A stretch of 64,000 nt of DNA. It comes from Macrosoma leucophasiata. Taxonomy: Eukaryota; Arthropoda; Insecta; Lepidoptera; Hedylidae. The translations under genes were made by a program, and so were the position numbers. The DNA lies in assembly GCA_036365455.1 (NCBI GenBank), contig JAWQUS010000022.1, positions 3,348,001-3,412,000 of the forward strand, given 5' to 3'. The notes under the pieces are model-generated. The model ran no database searches and was not told the DNA's origin. It was given only the letters and a program-made list of their open reading frames with translations. Of this stretch, positions 43,132 through 54,516 are shown piece by piece. How positions within the stretch are numbered: the stretch's first letter is position 1; every line of letters starts with the position of its first letter.

Positions 43132-43161
43132 AACCATTTTAAACGTACGTTTAAAATGGTT
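43132..43161. repeat. Perfect 30-bp palindrome
   Basis: AACCATTTTAAACGT is followed directly by its exact reverse complement. It lies between an older repeat and a SINE T copy. Confidence 0.92.
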
Positions 43162-43185
43162 ATAATAATGGTAATAATAGTATTA

Positions 43186-43493
43186 ACTGCCTCAGTAGCG
43201 TAGTGGTAGCAGGCCACTACTATTGCGCTGGAGGTCCTGGGTTCGATTCCCGGGTCGGGGGCTATCAGAGATAACGGTTTAAAATCCTTTATCTCTGCTT
43301 CTATTGGGATTTTTCCATTTTCTGGAAGTTTCCCAGTACCCCGGAGTGTGGTAATGTGCCCGGAGATGGCAACAGGTTCGCCACCTGTTACATGGGCCAA
43401 AAACGTAACCGGCGAGTCGTGGATGTTTGCATGTATGATTGAATGCATGCATTTACCTCTGCCTACCCCTTCGGGGATTACAGGCGTGAAGTT
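43186..43493 (+). repeat. tRNA-headed SINE T copy
   Basis: Head ACTGCCTCAGTAGCGTAGTGG (A box), then GGTTCGATTCCCGG (B box), body, and tail GGGGATTACAGGCGTGAAG. It is 5' of gene 3. Confidence 0.87.
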
Positions 43494-43696
43494 ACCATTT
43501 TAAATGGTTAAAATTAATCTGTCACAAATCTAACATTATGATTGGAGTGGAATTCTAATAAAGTTGTATCGATAATTCAAACCAACAACACTCAATTCAA
43601 CATTTACAAACAAACTAAAAATCTTATTACTAACAGCATACAAGAAGCATTACATCCATTCATCCATTACCTTCGTAGCACAGTAAGAAAATAGTA

Positions 43697-43982
43697 ATGT
43701 ACATATTAATAATATTGTCGACATTGACATTAGTTTGCTCATCTTATTTGGAAGCCGAATCGAATTATTATAAGCCAAAGTTAGAAAGAAATAATAAATT
43801 AAACAAAGGAGTATGGTTGAGAAATAATGAAGATAGGAATAATTTCGGGCATTTCATATTTAAAGCCAATTCATTAGAAGGTGGTGTATTGACGAATAAT
43901 TTTGATGCTTTTGGGGATAATTTGGTTCAAGATTCATCATTTTTTTCGAGTTATGCTGGAAGAAACAAGCGGTCTTCTAAAA
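43697..43982 (+). CDS. Gene 3, exon 1 (signal peptide)
   Basis: Encodes the signal peptide and about 75 further residues ending GRNKRSSK. Donor GTAAGT at 43983, phase 1. The upstream 5' untranslated region is not delimited. Confidence 0.85.
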
Positions 43983-46900
43983 GTAAGTGTTTTTAATTCA
44001 AAAAAATATATATTTGTTGCTATTGGGCCTTTCCATTTTATTGAAGTTTTCACTTGCCTCGGTGCCGAGCTTAATCTATCCGGAGATGTCAATAGGCTCG
44101 CCATCTGTTACATGGGTCAAAAAGTAACCAGTGAATCGTGGGTTTTTGCATGAATGCTGAATAGATTACCTCTATCTACTCTATTTATACACTTTATTAT
44201 AATAACATTTTATTTTCAAGCTTAATTCATTTTATTTCATAATGCTATTCTATATAATGTATATAGAATGGCAGTCATCCTCACTGGCATCAATCCGGTT
44301 TATAAAGCCTTTTTCCTTTGAGTACATTTTTTTAATACAGCATTTTGTTTAAACGTATATCTACTATGTTACGCTGGTCATGGCTTACAAACTAAGTTAA
44401 TAATAAGGTTTCTAATTGAGTATTGAACTATTGTTTTAGTAGTTATTTTATTTTATTTTCATTCCTTTAGCAGGTAAGCAAGATAAGCAAGAAAATCCAA
44501 AAAGAAGCGTCAACACATGTAAAGATGACAAATGTGAAAAAAGTGACGAATATATCAATAAATCTAAATTTATATCCAAATTAAGACCTTCATCATTATT
44601 CAATGACTACCCGTATGAAGTAGCAATTCTGCTTGCAAATAACAATAAAAAACATTATAAATTTGAAGAAAATAAAACTGATCTTGTGAAAGAAAATAAT
44701 CAAAACTCATCATTACATTTTAATATAACAAAGGCTGAAGTTCAACTAAATACATCAGAAAACTACGCCAAAAATGACAATATTCTTCCAAAACGTAGCA
44801 TGCAAAGTCAGTTTGAAACTGAGTTGGTTAAAAAGATTGATTATATAGAAATAATAAATGGTACAGAAAATGAAAATTTTGCAAATAAAAATGATTATAC
44901 TGTTCAGCCAGTAGTCACTTATAAGAAAACACATAAAAATAAGCCATTAACTGAGAATGCTTTAGTGAAAGTCTTGTCAATGCTCGCTAAAACTTTCAAA
45001 AAGATTATGCGTCATCATCATGTCATCAAAGATATGCACGATAAACTTCACAATTTAAACAATGAATTCACTTCTACAGCTAAAAGTTTCAATAAAAAGT
45101 TAAAAGAATTTGATCAAAAGTTTCTTCAAATTACCAAACTTAACGATAAACTGAAACTGATCGAAGAAAAACTTAATAAAAAAGAAAATATTTATACCAC
45201 AAAGGAAAAAGAAATTTCGAGAAACTTATTGAAATTTGAGAATCAACAAAAGAAGTTTCTGCTGCAGCAAAAAAGTTTTTACAACATCCAAAGATTAATG
45301 TTGGATCAAAACGAAAAGATAAATACGAAACAAAACCTGATTGCTCGCACACAAAGTGAGATTTCACACAGGCAAAATAACATTGCACGTATTTTGAAAA
45401 AGGAAAATCAATTGCTAACTGAAGGAAAGCTGCATAATAAGCTCAATACTGCCATTGCCAAACCTCAAATAAAAACCAAGGAACCTGTTACAGAGAAAGT
45501 ATCGACTACAGAAAATGTAAAAATAGATTTGCTTTCTATTCACACAACTCCAATCGAAAAAATTGATCATGACAAATTATTGCTAAGTGAGAAAGACAAA
45601 CAGGCTGTAGATGATTTAATATATAAATTTTACTTTAATAATACGTTCATAGATGACCTAATGAAAACCAAAGTGCTTGTAGATTCTGAAAACAAATATG
45701 TCAGAGGTACCAAAAGTAAAAGAAATGGATTAGAAAATAACACAATACTGTTACCAGTTAAAGGTTCCAATAGACAAAAACGGTGGGTTAGTCATTGGAA
45801 TATGAAATCAAAACATCATAAGAAAACAAGAAAAATTACTGCTGAAACAGCAATAATATCGCCGACCGAGAAGTCTATTTTGAAAAATGATGCGTTTTTG
45901 TCAATGGCTGCTAATTTCTGTACTGCAATAGGTCAAAACACAACGGAACAGATATTGAATTGGTGTGTGGAGAAGGCTTTGAGGCGACTTCGTTACATGG
46001 GTAAACTACTGTTTTTTTTTACTCTTTAAGCATTGACGGATTGGAGGAGTAGATAGATAAACCGATAAACGAACCAGAGTATTTCAAGTTTGTGGTTTTC
46101 AAGTAGTCGGGTCTAGTGGGGTAGTAGGTCTAGAGTATTCTGCCTGTAGATCTTCTTTAGGAAAATATTGAAGATGACAGAATAGGTAATTCTACTCCCC
46201 TAGGACTATCTACTATCTCCGTAAGAAACCTGGTGAACTCCGAAATCTATATGAATAGCCTTAAGATAAAAACATGTAAAACTGTACCGCGCCACGTCAT
46301 ACCACGCGAAAATATAAAAAAACACAAAAAATTTATAGCTCAAAGTAGCTTTTTTATTTTTCTGCACTGCAATTTATTAAATATAATGAATAGTAATATA
46401 AAAATAACAATATTTACAATAAATAATTAATAATTACAATTTGTTTCGACGGTTTACCCATTCACTTGGTGATGTATGATAAAAATACTTATAGCGTATC
46501 TACATAATCTAAGTACATATTATTTTTCAGATTCGAATTTGCCAGTGCAACCTCTTACATCAACTCAAAAGCTTGACATTCAATCAAACACCGCAAGAAA
46601 TAAGCTTGTTATAGAAACATCTTCAATAGGTGAGAGTTACTTGTTCTTCAAATTGTTACAATAATACTGATAGACTTGTGGAAGTTCGAGGGTACATCAC
46701 CTAACTTATTTGCCGCCAAATGGTAGTTTTCAGCACTATCGTGTCCCGGTTAGATGATGAGTGACCCCGTAATGTCTGTCCATATAGCAACACGGGCCAC
46801 CGGCCGCGGCGGACCGGTGGGGAGTAGCCATGTGCAGGCTTTCCCCTCTGTCAAAGTTCAAGTATAAGTGTTCCTGCGCCTGTCGCCCAGATGTTTAAAT

Positions 46901-49900
46901 GTGTGCGTGAAATTGTTCATGTATTTTGTTAAAGGCGTGAGTTTCGTAGTAATAGACGATTTTTGTAGTGTGCGTGTGTATCACACGTAGTTACCCCCGC
47001 AAAAAGACAGACTGTTTTGCATCGGTAATAAAGACTATGGCTACTCCTCACCGGTCCGCTGCGGCTCAGGGATGGACAATTCATCTGTATTTTGATCTTT
47101 AGTTTCTGTACAGATATCTATAGGTTCCAGTATTTACTTGCTATCCGTGTGAACTGCACACATGTTTGCCACCATCATAACATTTAAAAAGTTAAATGCA
47201 AAATATCTTCCAACAAATGTTATATTTGTGAAAATCTACATTTGCTTTAGTTATATCTATCGTAAAGTGTATTGCTGTTAATAAGGAAGGCTATCATTAA
47301 TTTTTTGTAAGTCTATACGTGAGAATTTAAACTGGCATCCTGCTTTTCTACTAATTGTGTTTTAATATCTCACCAGCTGTTGATTCTTCGAAAAAATGAA
47401 TAAATAAGTGTTCAGCACCATCACGTTTTGGTCAGGTTACGACCTTGCAAATTCTGAAACAAATACTTGTCATAACAGTTCTTAGAAGTAGCAACGCATC
47501 TAAATTTAAATATTTGGCTTTTATGTAGATACTAGCAGTGCCCACGACTTCGTCCGCGTAGATACTGATACATAAATTTTCTTTATGACCTTATTACACG
47601 GCACGGTATTCAGCGATAGCAAGGGTCAGGGTATTGTAATACCATTTTGGGAGTTAGGGCTGCAATTAGGGCGACCGGAGCGACCCGGTCAGCCTGACGC
47701 CTTAACTAAACACAGTACAAATATTAACAGTATGGAAACTACGTACAAAACGTTCAAAACGGCACACTCACACAAACATGCGCAGCGACGCTCGAATAGG
47801 GAGTGACTCGGAGCTGCAGCATCGCGAGAACCGCTTAGGAGCCCCGTTGATGCGCATGTTTGTGTGATTGTGCCGTTTCAACGTTTTCTGTGTTTCCCTT
47901 AACCGATTTTGATGAAAGACATGCGCCAAACACTAAGCGCTTTCTTTCTTCTTTCTTCAAACATGACGAAGTTTTGACAACGCTCCTAATTATATGTAAT
48001 CCACCTGTGAAAACCGCGTTCAAATCCGTTGAGTAATTTCGAAGTTAGAACGTACCAGACAGACAAACAGACAAAAAATCCAATAATTGTTTTTTTGATT
48101 TGTGTTATATTTCTTAATTCGCTCCCTATCAGTTTTATGGAAAAATATTTAATGTACAGTTACTCGATTCTTGCTGTCTTATTATAATAAATGAATAATA
48201 AGTAATAATTTCGAGATTACTCGCTCGTGATGGTGAAACCGGGGCAACACCTCTCAACACCCCCAGCCTCTCTCAACAGTGTTGCCCCCCGTCGACCATC
48301 GGGTTGACTTAAAGTAGGATTCGATAATGTGAGATGTTGAATATAGGCAAGTGCCGGATCTCACTCCATAGGCCCAGCCAGCTAGTCCCCCCAGTTCACC
48401 CATATAGCCCAAAGTTTGGCGAATCATTTATCATTACAATAGTCCCATTATATTCTGCGGGGTCTGTCTGTGTCTGTATTAACTATTGATGCAGCCAGAG
48501 AGAGGTCCCGCCGAATATAACCCATTACAAATAGATCAAAATTCTCGAAAGGGCCTCTACGTGTCGGATCCCCCATGTCCCCGCGCAAGCCTGACAAAGG
48601 TCCGGGGTTCAAATTGGATCCCGTGCTGACGAGAGTAATAATTTTATTCTTATAATATTTTATTTTCAGGAAAATTATCAACAGTGACAGAAACAAATTC
48701 AATGGATAAGATGACAAACACTATCAGTTCTATGTTTTTTCCAGGTGTGTTGTTTTTCTTATGTATGTATCTTCACGCCAAGTTCCTTACGGGGTAGGTA
48801 GAGAGTGAAGACTAAACAGGTATACAATGCGAATGTAAATGGTTGCAGAGAGAAAATTTATCTAAAGAATCATCTGAATTCCATGCACTAAATTGATTTG
48901 TAGAGAATAAATAAAATAGTACAAGGCTACTTTCTTTGTAGAAATCTTTAAAAGTCAACTCTGTAACGGCTTAAAAAAAGCTGCGTTACTTCTTCAGCCA
49001 ATCACAGCTTAGTATGACGAAAGGATATTTTGGCTTTACCGTTCAACAAAAGTTCCAGCAGATATTAATAGAAGTTGGTGTAGGATTTATTTCTTTCTAT
49101 GTTGTAGTGTACTAAACTCAAAATTAAAAAAAAATATTTAATCACTTGTCAATAATAGAATTTGCTTGTGCTATGACAAATTACAAATTACAAAATATAA
49201 AATTAAAAGGGAATAACAACTGATACGTTGATTAATATGTCAAAGTAATAAAAAATAAATTAAATAGTGGTCCAAAAATACTTAATAATAAAAAGAGGTC
49301 TCAACAGAATGTTCCATACTCTCTTTTACAAACGGCAAGATAAGACTAAATAAAAGAATATGGGACATTCTTTGTCATTCACTGGCAGAGTTCCAAAGCC
49401 CACATTACTGAGAAAAAATTTGCCAAAACAAAACTCAGTAGGGTCTTTTAAAAAAAACCTACAGATTCACACATGAGGTTAAAAGGCTATCTAGAGAACT
49501 GAAAGAACATTTCCTGGTACCCATTTAAAACATTTTTACCTCTCTGGAATAAAAATGGTTTTTCCTATCAACTGTAGAAGCCCTCCGATCAATTTTAAAC
49601 TTTATGTTCCAAAGAAAAAAAACATTAAACATCGGATTATTTATGTAACGAAGGTGGCAAACAAGCGTGCAATTGACAAGGATGTTAAGTGATGATTACA
49701 GCCTATAGACATCTACACAAAACCAGAGGTCAAGATGCAGATGCGTTGTCCCCTGCAATTGCTACGCAACAAAACGGGGTGCTAGCATAAAAATTAGGTG
49801 CCTTCGTTATATTTTTTCAATATATAAAAAATAGTAGCAGAGATTTGTAAAAAAATACCAAAAAGGAAAATTGCGTTAAAGATTAACCCCCTTATTCATG

Positions 49901-52900
49901 AACGTACATTAGATACATTTTAGCTAAAGAATGCTTTATCTTTGTCAGTTGCATTGTCAAATGTGCAGGATAGAAAAGGACAAAGGAGACATCAGCAACA
50001 CTTTAGCTAAAATACGTTTTTGAATAAGGGAGTTAATTTCTCAAGGTGGAATTTTGATTAGCGGACGATCATTTATAATGAAAATAAATATAACTACGTT
50101 AAGAAAAACCGACTTCAAAACTGAAATGTTAAAAATAATGATTTAATTGTAATTATATACTACCTATTATTTATATGTGCTATTTACTAATTTACTATTA
50201 GGTTTGAAGTCGGTGCCAAGCCTTAAACAAATAATTATATTTTAATCACTTAAATATGAATACGAGCAAATTAATACACTGAACAAAACGTAACCGGCAA
50301 ATCGTGGGTGTTTGCATGTATGCTTGAATTCATGCATTTACCTACCCCTTCGAGGATTACTGGCGTGAAGTTACGTTTTAATACAATGAAATGTCTACTT
50401 TAGTGATTTTGGCTTGGCACCGACTTCAAACCTATCAGTAAATTAGTAAATAGCACATATAAATAATAGGTAGTATATAATTACAATTAAATAATTATTT
50501 TTTACTTTTCAGTTTTGAAGTCGGTTTTTCTTAACGTAGTTATATTTATTTAATACTCTTTAGTTTATTGCTGCATTGTCAATTAGATTAAGGTTCACAT
50601 CTGTTAAATTTGTAAAATCTGAATCTTTTAGCTTCGTGACAATTAGATACCTAATTTAAATTCAGTAGGTGTGTCGATACAAAATTATTACACGACTATA
50701 CGAAATCAATGAAAAGATTTTATCCACAAAGGAGTAAATATGCTGTGTTGTGTCGTCGATGAGTAAATGTGTCATTGTCACTTGTTGTCATCTTGTTGTC
50801 ATGCGCATTAGGACTATCTAGGACGTCAGTGGATTCAACGCACCGTATGACAACTCGCCGTCTTTTCTTATTCCTTTAGTCTGAGGTGAAAGTAAGTAAA
50901 AAAATACTCATTAAATAAAAACTGATTGGCCTATCTGAATCAAATTTTTATGGGAACAATTCGAAACTATTCCGCATCAAACAAAAAAAGAATTACGTTA
51001 ATCGGTCCAGAAATGTCGGCGAAATTCGCGTACATACATTAAAAAAATATATATATACCGGCCGAATTGAGAAACTTCTCGTTTTTTGAACTCGGTTAAA
51101 AAGATGACGAATTGTGTTTCCATTGCAGATAATGAAGAACTTGAATCAAATTTGCGGCAATATGGTGAGTTTATTTTGAAAAATAATTCTATAGGTCCTT
51201 GCGAAGCACCAATGAACATTACGCAAGAATTTTTTTATTTTAATGTAATGAAGGTGGCAAACAAGCATGCAGTTCAACATATTAAGCGATGACTGCAGCC
51301 TATAGACACTTACACAAAGACCAGAAGTCAAAATGCAGATGCGTTGCGGGTGGCTGAGACCTTGTTATGTCTCTGTGAGTTATAACGGGGCCATACTAAC
51401 CATCTAACTGGAACACGATAGTGCTGAACACTACCATTTGACGGCGATTTGAAGGCAGATAGATTAGGTAATGCGGTGGTGCCTACGATCTCCTACGTTG
51501 GAACTCTACCACCAGTAGAACTAACTATAAATACAATACCTTCAATTGGGTTCAGTTTTTAAACCGTCAGTAATAAAAAATTGTCCTTTTCAGAGATAAA
51601 GCCCGATACCGAAGGCAATGTATATTTTGATGGCAGTTTACATGCAAGTGATATTATAGGTTAGTTAAAAATAAAACTATTTATCGGATTTATCTCGCGC
51701 ATATTAAAATAAAAAGATTATTTAAAATCAACACCACGTTTCGGTCGCTTTTCAGCTTCCGTGGTCTCGGGCAGACTGAGGTGACATTTGTCTGACAGCC
51801 GTTTGAAAAATGATTATGTGCAGCTTCCTTCCCCTTAATTTATTTCGCAAATGTTTTGCGTAGCGTTCAGGATTAACACAAAAGTTTCTTGTTTTATATT
51901 ATTTCGCATTAACACATGCTTGTGAAATATATTTTATTTAAAAAAAAAAATGGAAAGAAAAATTTGACTTCAGGCGAAACTCGAACTCGATGGCGCTGCT
52001 GCTACCATAAAGCAATGCAATAGATGTGAAGGAAAGATTTGACAAATCGGGCAGGACTTCAGTAGCTCAATTGGAAGAGCGGCTGGACTAGATTCCCAGT
52101 AGGCCGCGAGTTCGAGTCTCGCTTGAAGTCAAATTTTTCTTTCCATTTTTCTTTAAAAATACAAAAGTTTCTAATTGTATCTTGTGGTTTTGTAGACTGT
52201 TGCGGTTGGGATTTTATTTTATAACTACTATTGTTTTTTTAATCTAATAGCCTCGGGAACCATTCTTGGGATTGGTCTTTGTTCTGTAGCGGGTATTCGA
52301 GTTGTTTCAAATCAATTTGGTTTGTCCGCTCTGTGAATAAAGACTGCAGATCACACTGTGCTATGATTTTTGACACCAGCAATATTTTCTTTAATTCTGG
52401 TGGATAATTATACAATACACACATCACAGATTCCAAAATCTTTTTTGAATTCCCTTACACGTCTGTATGAGTCACTGATTTACATATTTATGTGTCACAC
52501 ACTTCAACCGAAAGACGTCCGCTGCTGGACAAATATTTCCTCATTAGAATGGACCACCATAATCATTGTTCGGTTAACTGACTGCACGAGCGGAAGAATT
52601 CTCCACCACTAAAGGACGATAGGGAATCGTACGTAAACGTATCGAACGTTCTGATGTTTTTGTGTGTACCAAATTTAATTTCAATCAATCGTAGACCTGC
52701 AGCATATTGGTTTTGACAGACAAACAGACAGAGAGACGGTGAATGAATGATCTTCTGAGGACCATCGCAACCAGTTGTCGCTACCAACAAAATATAAACA
52801 GCTCTATAGAGAGTTACTGGTGTTTGTTTGGTTGCTAACCAATTTGGCGGCGCGACCAGCTCGGACGCTGGTCTAGTCGCGCCATCACTAATTACTATAG

Positions 52901-53666
52901 CGCTGTATGGTGTCTCGCTCACTCGGCCGCCAATCCGGACGCACGTGACGTCCATTTTGATAGGTACTGTCGCTTTGGTGTCGTGACTCCGATATATGTA
53001 TGGACTCTAGTTTGGTAGGTTACGGATACCACGGTGATGCGACTGGTTGCGCCGCCATGGTGTCCCGGTGAAATATAGCCATAATAATTTTCTCTTTTTG
53101 TTTCCAGAACCTTAAAAGACATTGTTATTTTATTTACAGGATCAGACAGCGAAGGATTTTCAGACGTGATGCCAGGTCTAGACAGCAACTCAAGGGTGGA
53201 TTTAGATCCCAGGACCCTGGACCTGCAGGCCAGGAGAAGAGCTATCGTCAGAAGGTATTGAATAATATGCCTCCAAGCATGTATTATAGAAAAGTAATAA
53301 TGACTGAGGTAATGCGGTGATAGGCACCACCGCATTACCTAATCTATCTTCCGCCAAATTTTAGACTATCATATTCCGGTTAGATGGTAATGTATGGCTC
53401 CGTCATAACTATCACAGAGACTAAACAACTTTGACAATGCATCTGGTGTTTGTGTGAGTGTGTATAAGTTGCAGACATCACTTAACATCAATATAAAGTG
53501 CATGCTTGTTTTTCAGTTCCGCATTTTCATTACATAAAAAAGTTCGGTGTCTTTTAAAATAGACTTAATTAATGTTTAGAAAACAATGTGAATCATTGTC
53601 TTAATTAACTTTATTTTCTTTTGTTTTAGCATCAATGACAACATATTGAAGACAAGAATGGTGTAA
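43697..53666 (+). CDS. Secreted Lys/Asn-rich coiled-coil proprotein of unknown family (gene 3)
   Basis: Exons: 43697-43982, 44471-46000, 46531-46629, 48670-48744, 51129-51164, 51594-51659, 53140-53254, 53630-53666; all phases agree and give 747 residues. ATG 43697 starts a clear signal peptide (MYILIILSTLTLVCSSYLEA). Basic cleavage-like sites: NKR at ~90-92, PKR ~105-107, PKR ~202-204 and RQKR at 530-533, the last a full furin consensus. Residues ~273-410 are a long, Lys/Glu/Gln-rich coiled coil that starts MRHHHVIKDMHDKL. A two-Cys segment (NFCTAIGQNT...LNWCVEKAL) closes the large exon. A series of small phase-1 exons follows. I do not recognise a family or domain and assign no function; the sequence suggests a secreted, proteolytically processed protein. 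Gene 4 has the same style. A poly(A) signal AATAAA lies at 53730-53735. Confidence 0.8.
44030..44180 (+). repeat. Degraded SINE T fragment
   Basis: Follows the body order (GGAGATGTCAATAGGCTCGC, TGTTACATGGGTCAAAAAG, GAATCGTGGG) with drift. Intron 1 of gene 3. Confidence 0.7.
44471..46000 (+). CDS. Gene 3, exon 2 (large, coiled coil)
   Basis: 510 codons, phase 1 at both ends. The acceptor is a tandem TAGCAG: AG at 44469-44470 or 44472-44473, which includes or drops one codon without a frame change. The donor GTAAAC starts at 46001. Contains the coiled coil, the RQKR site and the two-Cys segment. Confidence 0.87.
46531..46629 (+). CDS. Gene 3, exon 3
   Basis: 99 nt, phase 1 at both ends. Acceptor TATTTTTCAG, donor GTGAGA. 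Encodes SNLPVQPLTSTQKLDIQSNT and more; no motif seen. Confidence 0.75.
46683..47192 (+). repeat. Retroposon A (subfamily B) split by a MITE C
   Basis: 46683-46780 and 47068-47192 are the two halves of one copy. The MITE between (46781-47066) keeps ATAGCAACACGGGCCACCGG at left, while its right end is truncated at CCGCTGCGG. Intron 3 of gene 3. Confidence 0.72.
47583..48080. repeat. Composite of dispersed repeat fragments
   Basis: 47588-47720 shares CACGGCACGGTATTCAG and AGGGCGACC with 10420-10520. 47870-48070 holds AAGTTTTGACAACGCTCCTAATTA, also at 16685-16710. No gene seen. Confidence 0.5.
48240..48640. other. GC-richer unassigned block in gene 3 intron 3
   Basis: Contrasts with its AT-rich surroundings and has a B-box-like GGGGTTCAAATTGGATCC near the right end. 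It may be an old retroposon; no second copy was seen in the window. Confidence 0.35.
48670..48744 (+). CDS. Gene 3, exon 4
   Basis: 75 nt, phase 1 at both ends. Acceptor TTTTATTTTCAG, donor GTGTGT (weak). Encodes KLSTVTETNSMDKMTNTISS and MFFP. Confidence 0.65.
48758..48850 (-). repeat. RTE-like LINE 3' fragment
   Basis: TGTATGTATCTTCACGCCAA, GGGGTAGGTAGAGAG, then a jump to ACAATGCGAATGTAAATGG. Begins 14 nt after exon 4 of gene 3. Confidence 0.7.
49330..49450. repeat. Dispersed repeat (GCAGAGTTCC family) fragment
   Basis: GGCAGAGTTCCAAAGCCCAC and AACAAAACTCAGTAGGGTC. 48900-49330 is AT-rich and holds no recognisable feature. Confidence 0.5.
49640..49755 (-). repeat. Retroposon A fragment
   Basis: TTATGTAACGAAGGTGGCAA to AGATGCGTTGTCCC; 3' part only. 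Confidence 0.75.
49887..50032. mobile_element. MITE E copy
   Basis: CCCCCTTATTCATGAACGTA at left, inverted relative at right (one base changed to TTTTTGAATAAGGG). Confidence 0.83.
50082..50551. mobile_element. Fold-back element with ~141-bp arms
   Basis: Arms 50082-50222 and 50411-50551 are nearly perfect reverse complements (a handful of differences). The outer end reads AAATAAATATAACTACG and the inner end GGTGCCAAGCC. The 188-bp centre contains a SINE T fragment (50283-50386). No coding. Intron 4 of gene 3. Confidence 0.92.
51129..51164 (+). CDS. Gene 3, exon 5 (36-nt microexon)
   Basis: Acceptor TTTCCATTGCAG, donor GTGAGT, phase 1 at both ends. Encodes NEELESNLRQY and a split codon on each side. 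Confidence 0.62.
51226..51514 (-). repeat. Retroposon A, subfamily B copy
   Basis: TTTTATTTTAATGTAATGAA to CTACCACCAGT. Intron 5 of gene 3, close to the 36-nt microexon. Confidence 0.83.
51594..51659 (+). CDS. Gene 3, exon 6
   Basis: 66 nt, phase 1 at both ends. Acceptor TCCTTTTCAG, donor GTTAGT. Encodes IKPDTEGNVYFDGSLHASDI and one more Ile. Confidence 0.65.
51890..52160. mobile_element. tRNA-containing retroposon, inverted (snap-back) copy
   Basis: Flanked by the 12-bp duplication ACAAAAGTTTCT (51878-51889, 52161-52172). The left 98 bp is the 3' part of the element in minus orientation; the rest is the 5' part in plus orientation. The two share about 50 bp as inverted repeats. Confidence 0.87.
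52054..52130 (+). tRNA. tRNA-like unit inside the inverted retroposon
   Basis: Same cloverleaf as 39669-39739 on the opposite strand: acceptor ACTTCAG/TTGAAGT, T-arm GCGAG TTCGAGT CTCGC, defective anticodon loop. Probably not a working tRNA. Confidence 0.45.
53140..53254 (+). CDS. Gene 3, exon 7
   Basis: Acceptor TTATTTACAG. The donor GTATTG starts at 53255, phase 2. Encodes an acidic stretch (SDSEGFSDVMPGLDSNS) and then a basic one (LQARRRAIVRR). Confidence 0.72.
53308..53545 (+). repeat. Retroposon A copy, degraded
   Basis: AATGCGGTGATAGGCACCACCG to an A tail after TTTTCATTACAT. Last intron of gene 3. Confidence 0.72.
53630..53666 (+). CDS. Gene 3, terminal coding exon
   Basis: The acceptor TTGTTTTAG ends at 53629. 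One base completes Ser, then INDNILKTRMV and TAA. AATAAA 64 nt downstream supports this as the 3' end. Confidence 0.7.
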
Positions 53667-53729
53667 GAAATTGGAAAAGTGAACAACTGTTATAAATTAG
53701 GTGCTATAAGACTTTTCATATGTTTTTAT

Positions 53730-53735
53730 AATAAA
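53730..53735 (+). terminator. Gene 3 poly(A) signal
   Basis: AATAAA 64 nt after the stop codon of gene 3, followed by a T/GT-rich stretch. Confidence 0.6.
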
Positions 53736-54199
53736 TTGTAATCAGAATCTGTATATACTGTTTTATTTGTGTGTGTGTAAGAACCGCTATCTAAAAGCGT
53801 GCTATTTAATACAAGAGGTAAAGTACACTAATTAGAGCGCTATATTATAGCAATTTACTAGGAAGCGTATGAGCGCTATAAATAACAGCATGCTATATTT
53901 CGTAGCTCGTTACTGTAAGACGTGGTTAATATTAAAGATAATAAATAAAAGCTTTCATTGTTTAAATATCAATAGTTTTGGTTTGAGTGTTTGTTAAATT
54001 TAAAATAATTTCATCTTACTTATGAATCTAAGCTAGGGATTTAAATCCAATTATATTTCATTTAAAACATTAAAAAGAAAGCTAAGTCTTTCTTTTTAAT
54101 TTATCTCATTATGACAACAGTCTCCAAGATCACGCGCGATACTAAATATCATGTTACGTTCATAAACTGCTTGCACCTAGCACTATAAGTAAATATCAA

Positions 54200-54350
54200 C
54201 CCCCTTATTCATAAACGTACATTAGATACGTTTAAGCTATAGAATGCTTTGTCTTTGCATTGTCAGTTGCATTGTCAAATGTGCAGGATAGAAAAAGACA
54301 AAACAGAGAGAAGCAGCACTTCAGCTAAAATACGTTTATGAATAAGGGGG
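54200..54350. mobile_element. MITE E copy
   Basis: CCCCCTTATTCATAAACGTA with an exact inverse at the right end. Downstream of gene 3. Confidence 0.88.
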
Positions 54351-54516
54351 TAAATCTATGACTTTATCGACGTCCGTTATTGCGTCGAGCAATTTGTATT
54401 CGTAAAGCGCTACATAGCATATGCTTTGTGCTATTTAAAAATAGCGTGCTATGATTTTATGCTAGTTGTTATTTCAACCAACTTTACTGTTACAATACTA
54501 TCAAGACTACTAGTCT

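Noticed and set aside
48448..48717. A minus-strand peptide with NPGP, which recalls 2A-like peptides at the start of some LINE proteins
   Set aside because: Only four residues match, there is no DxE before them and the frame overlaps exon 4 of gene 3 on the other strand.
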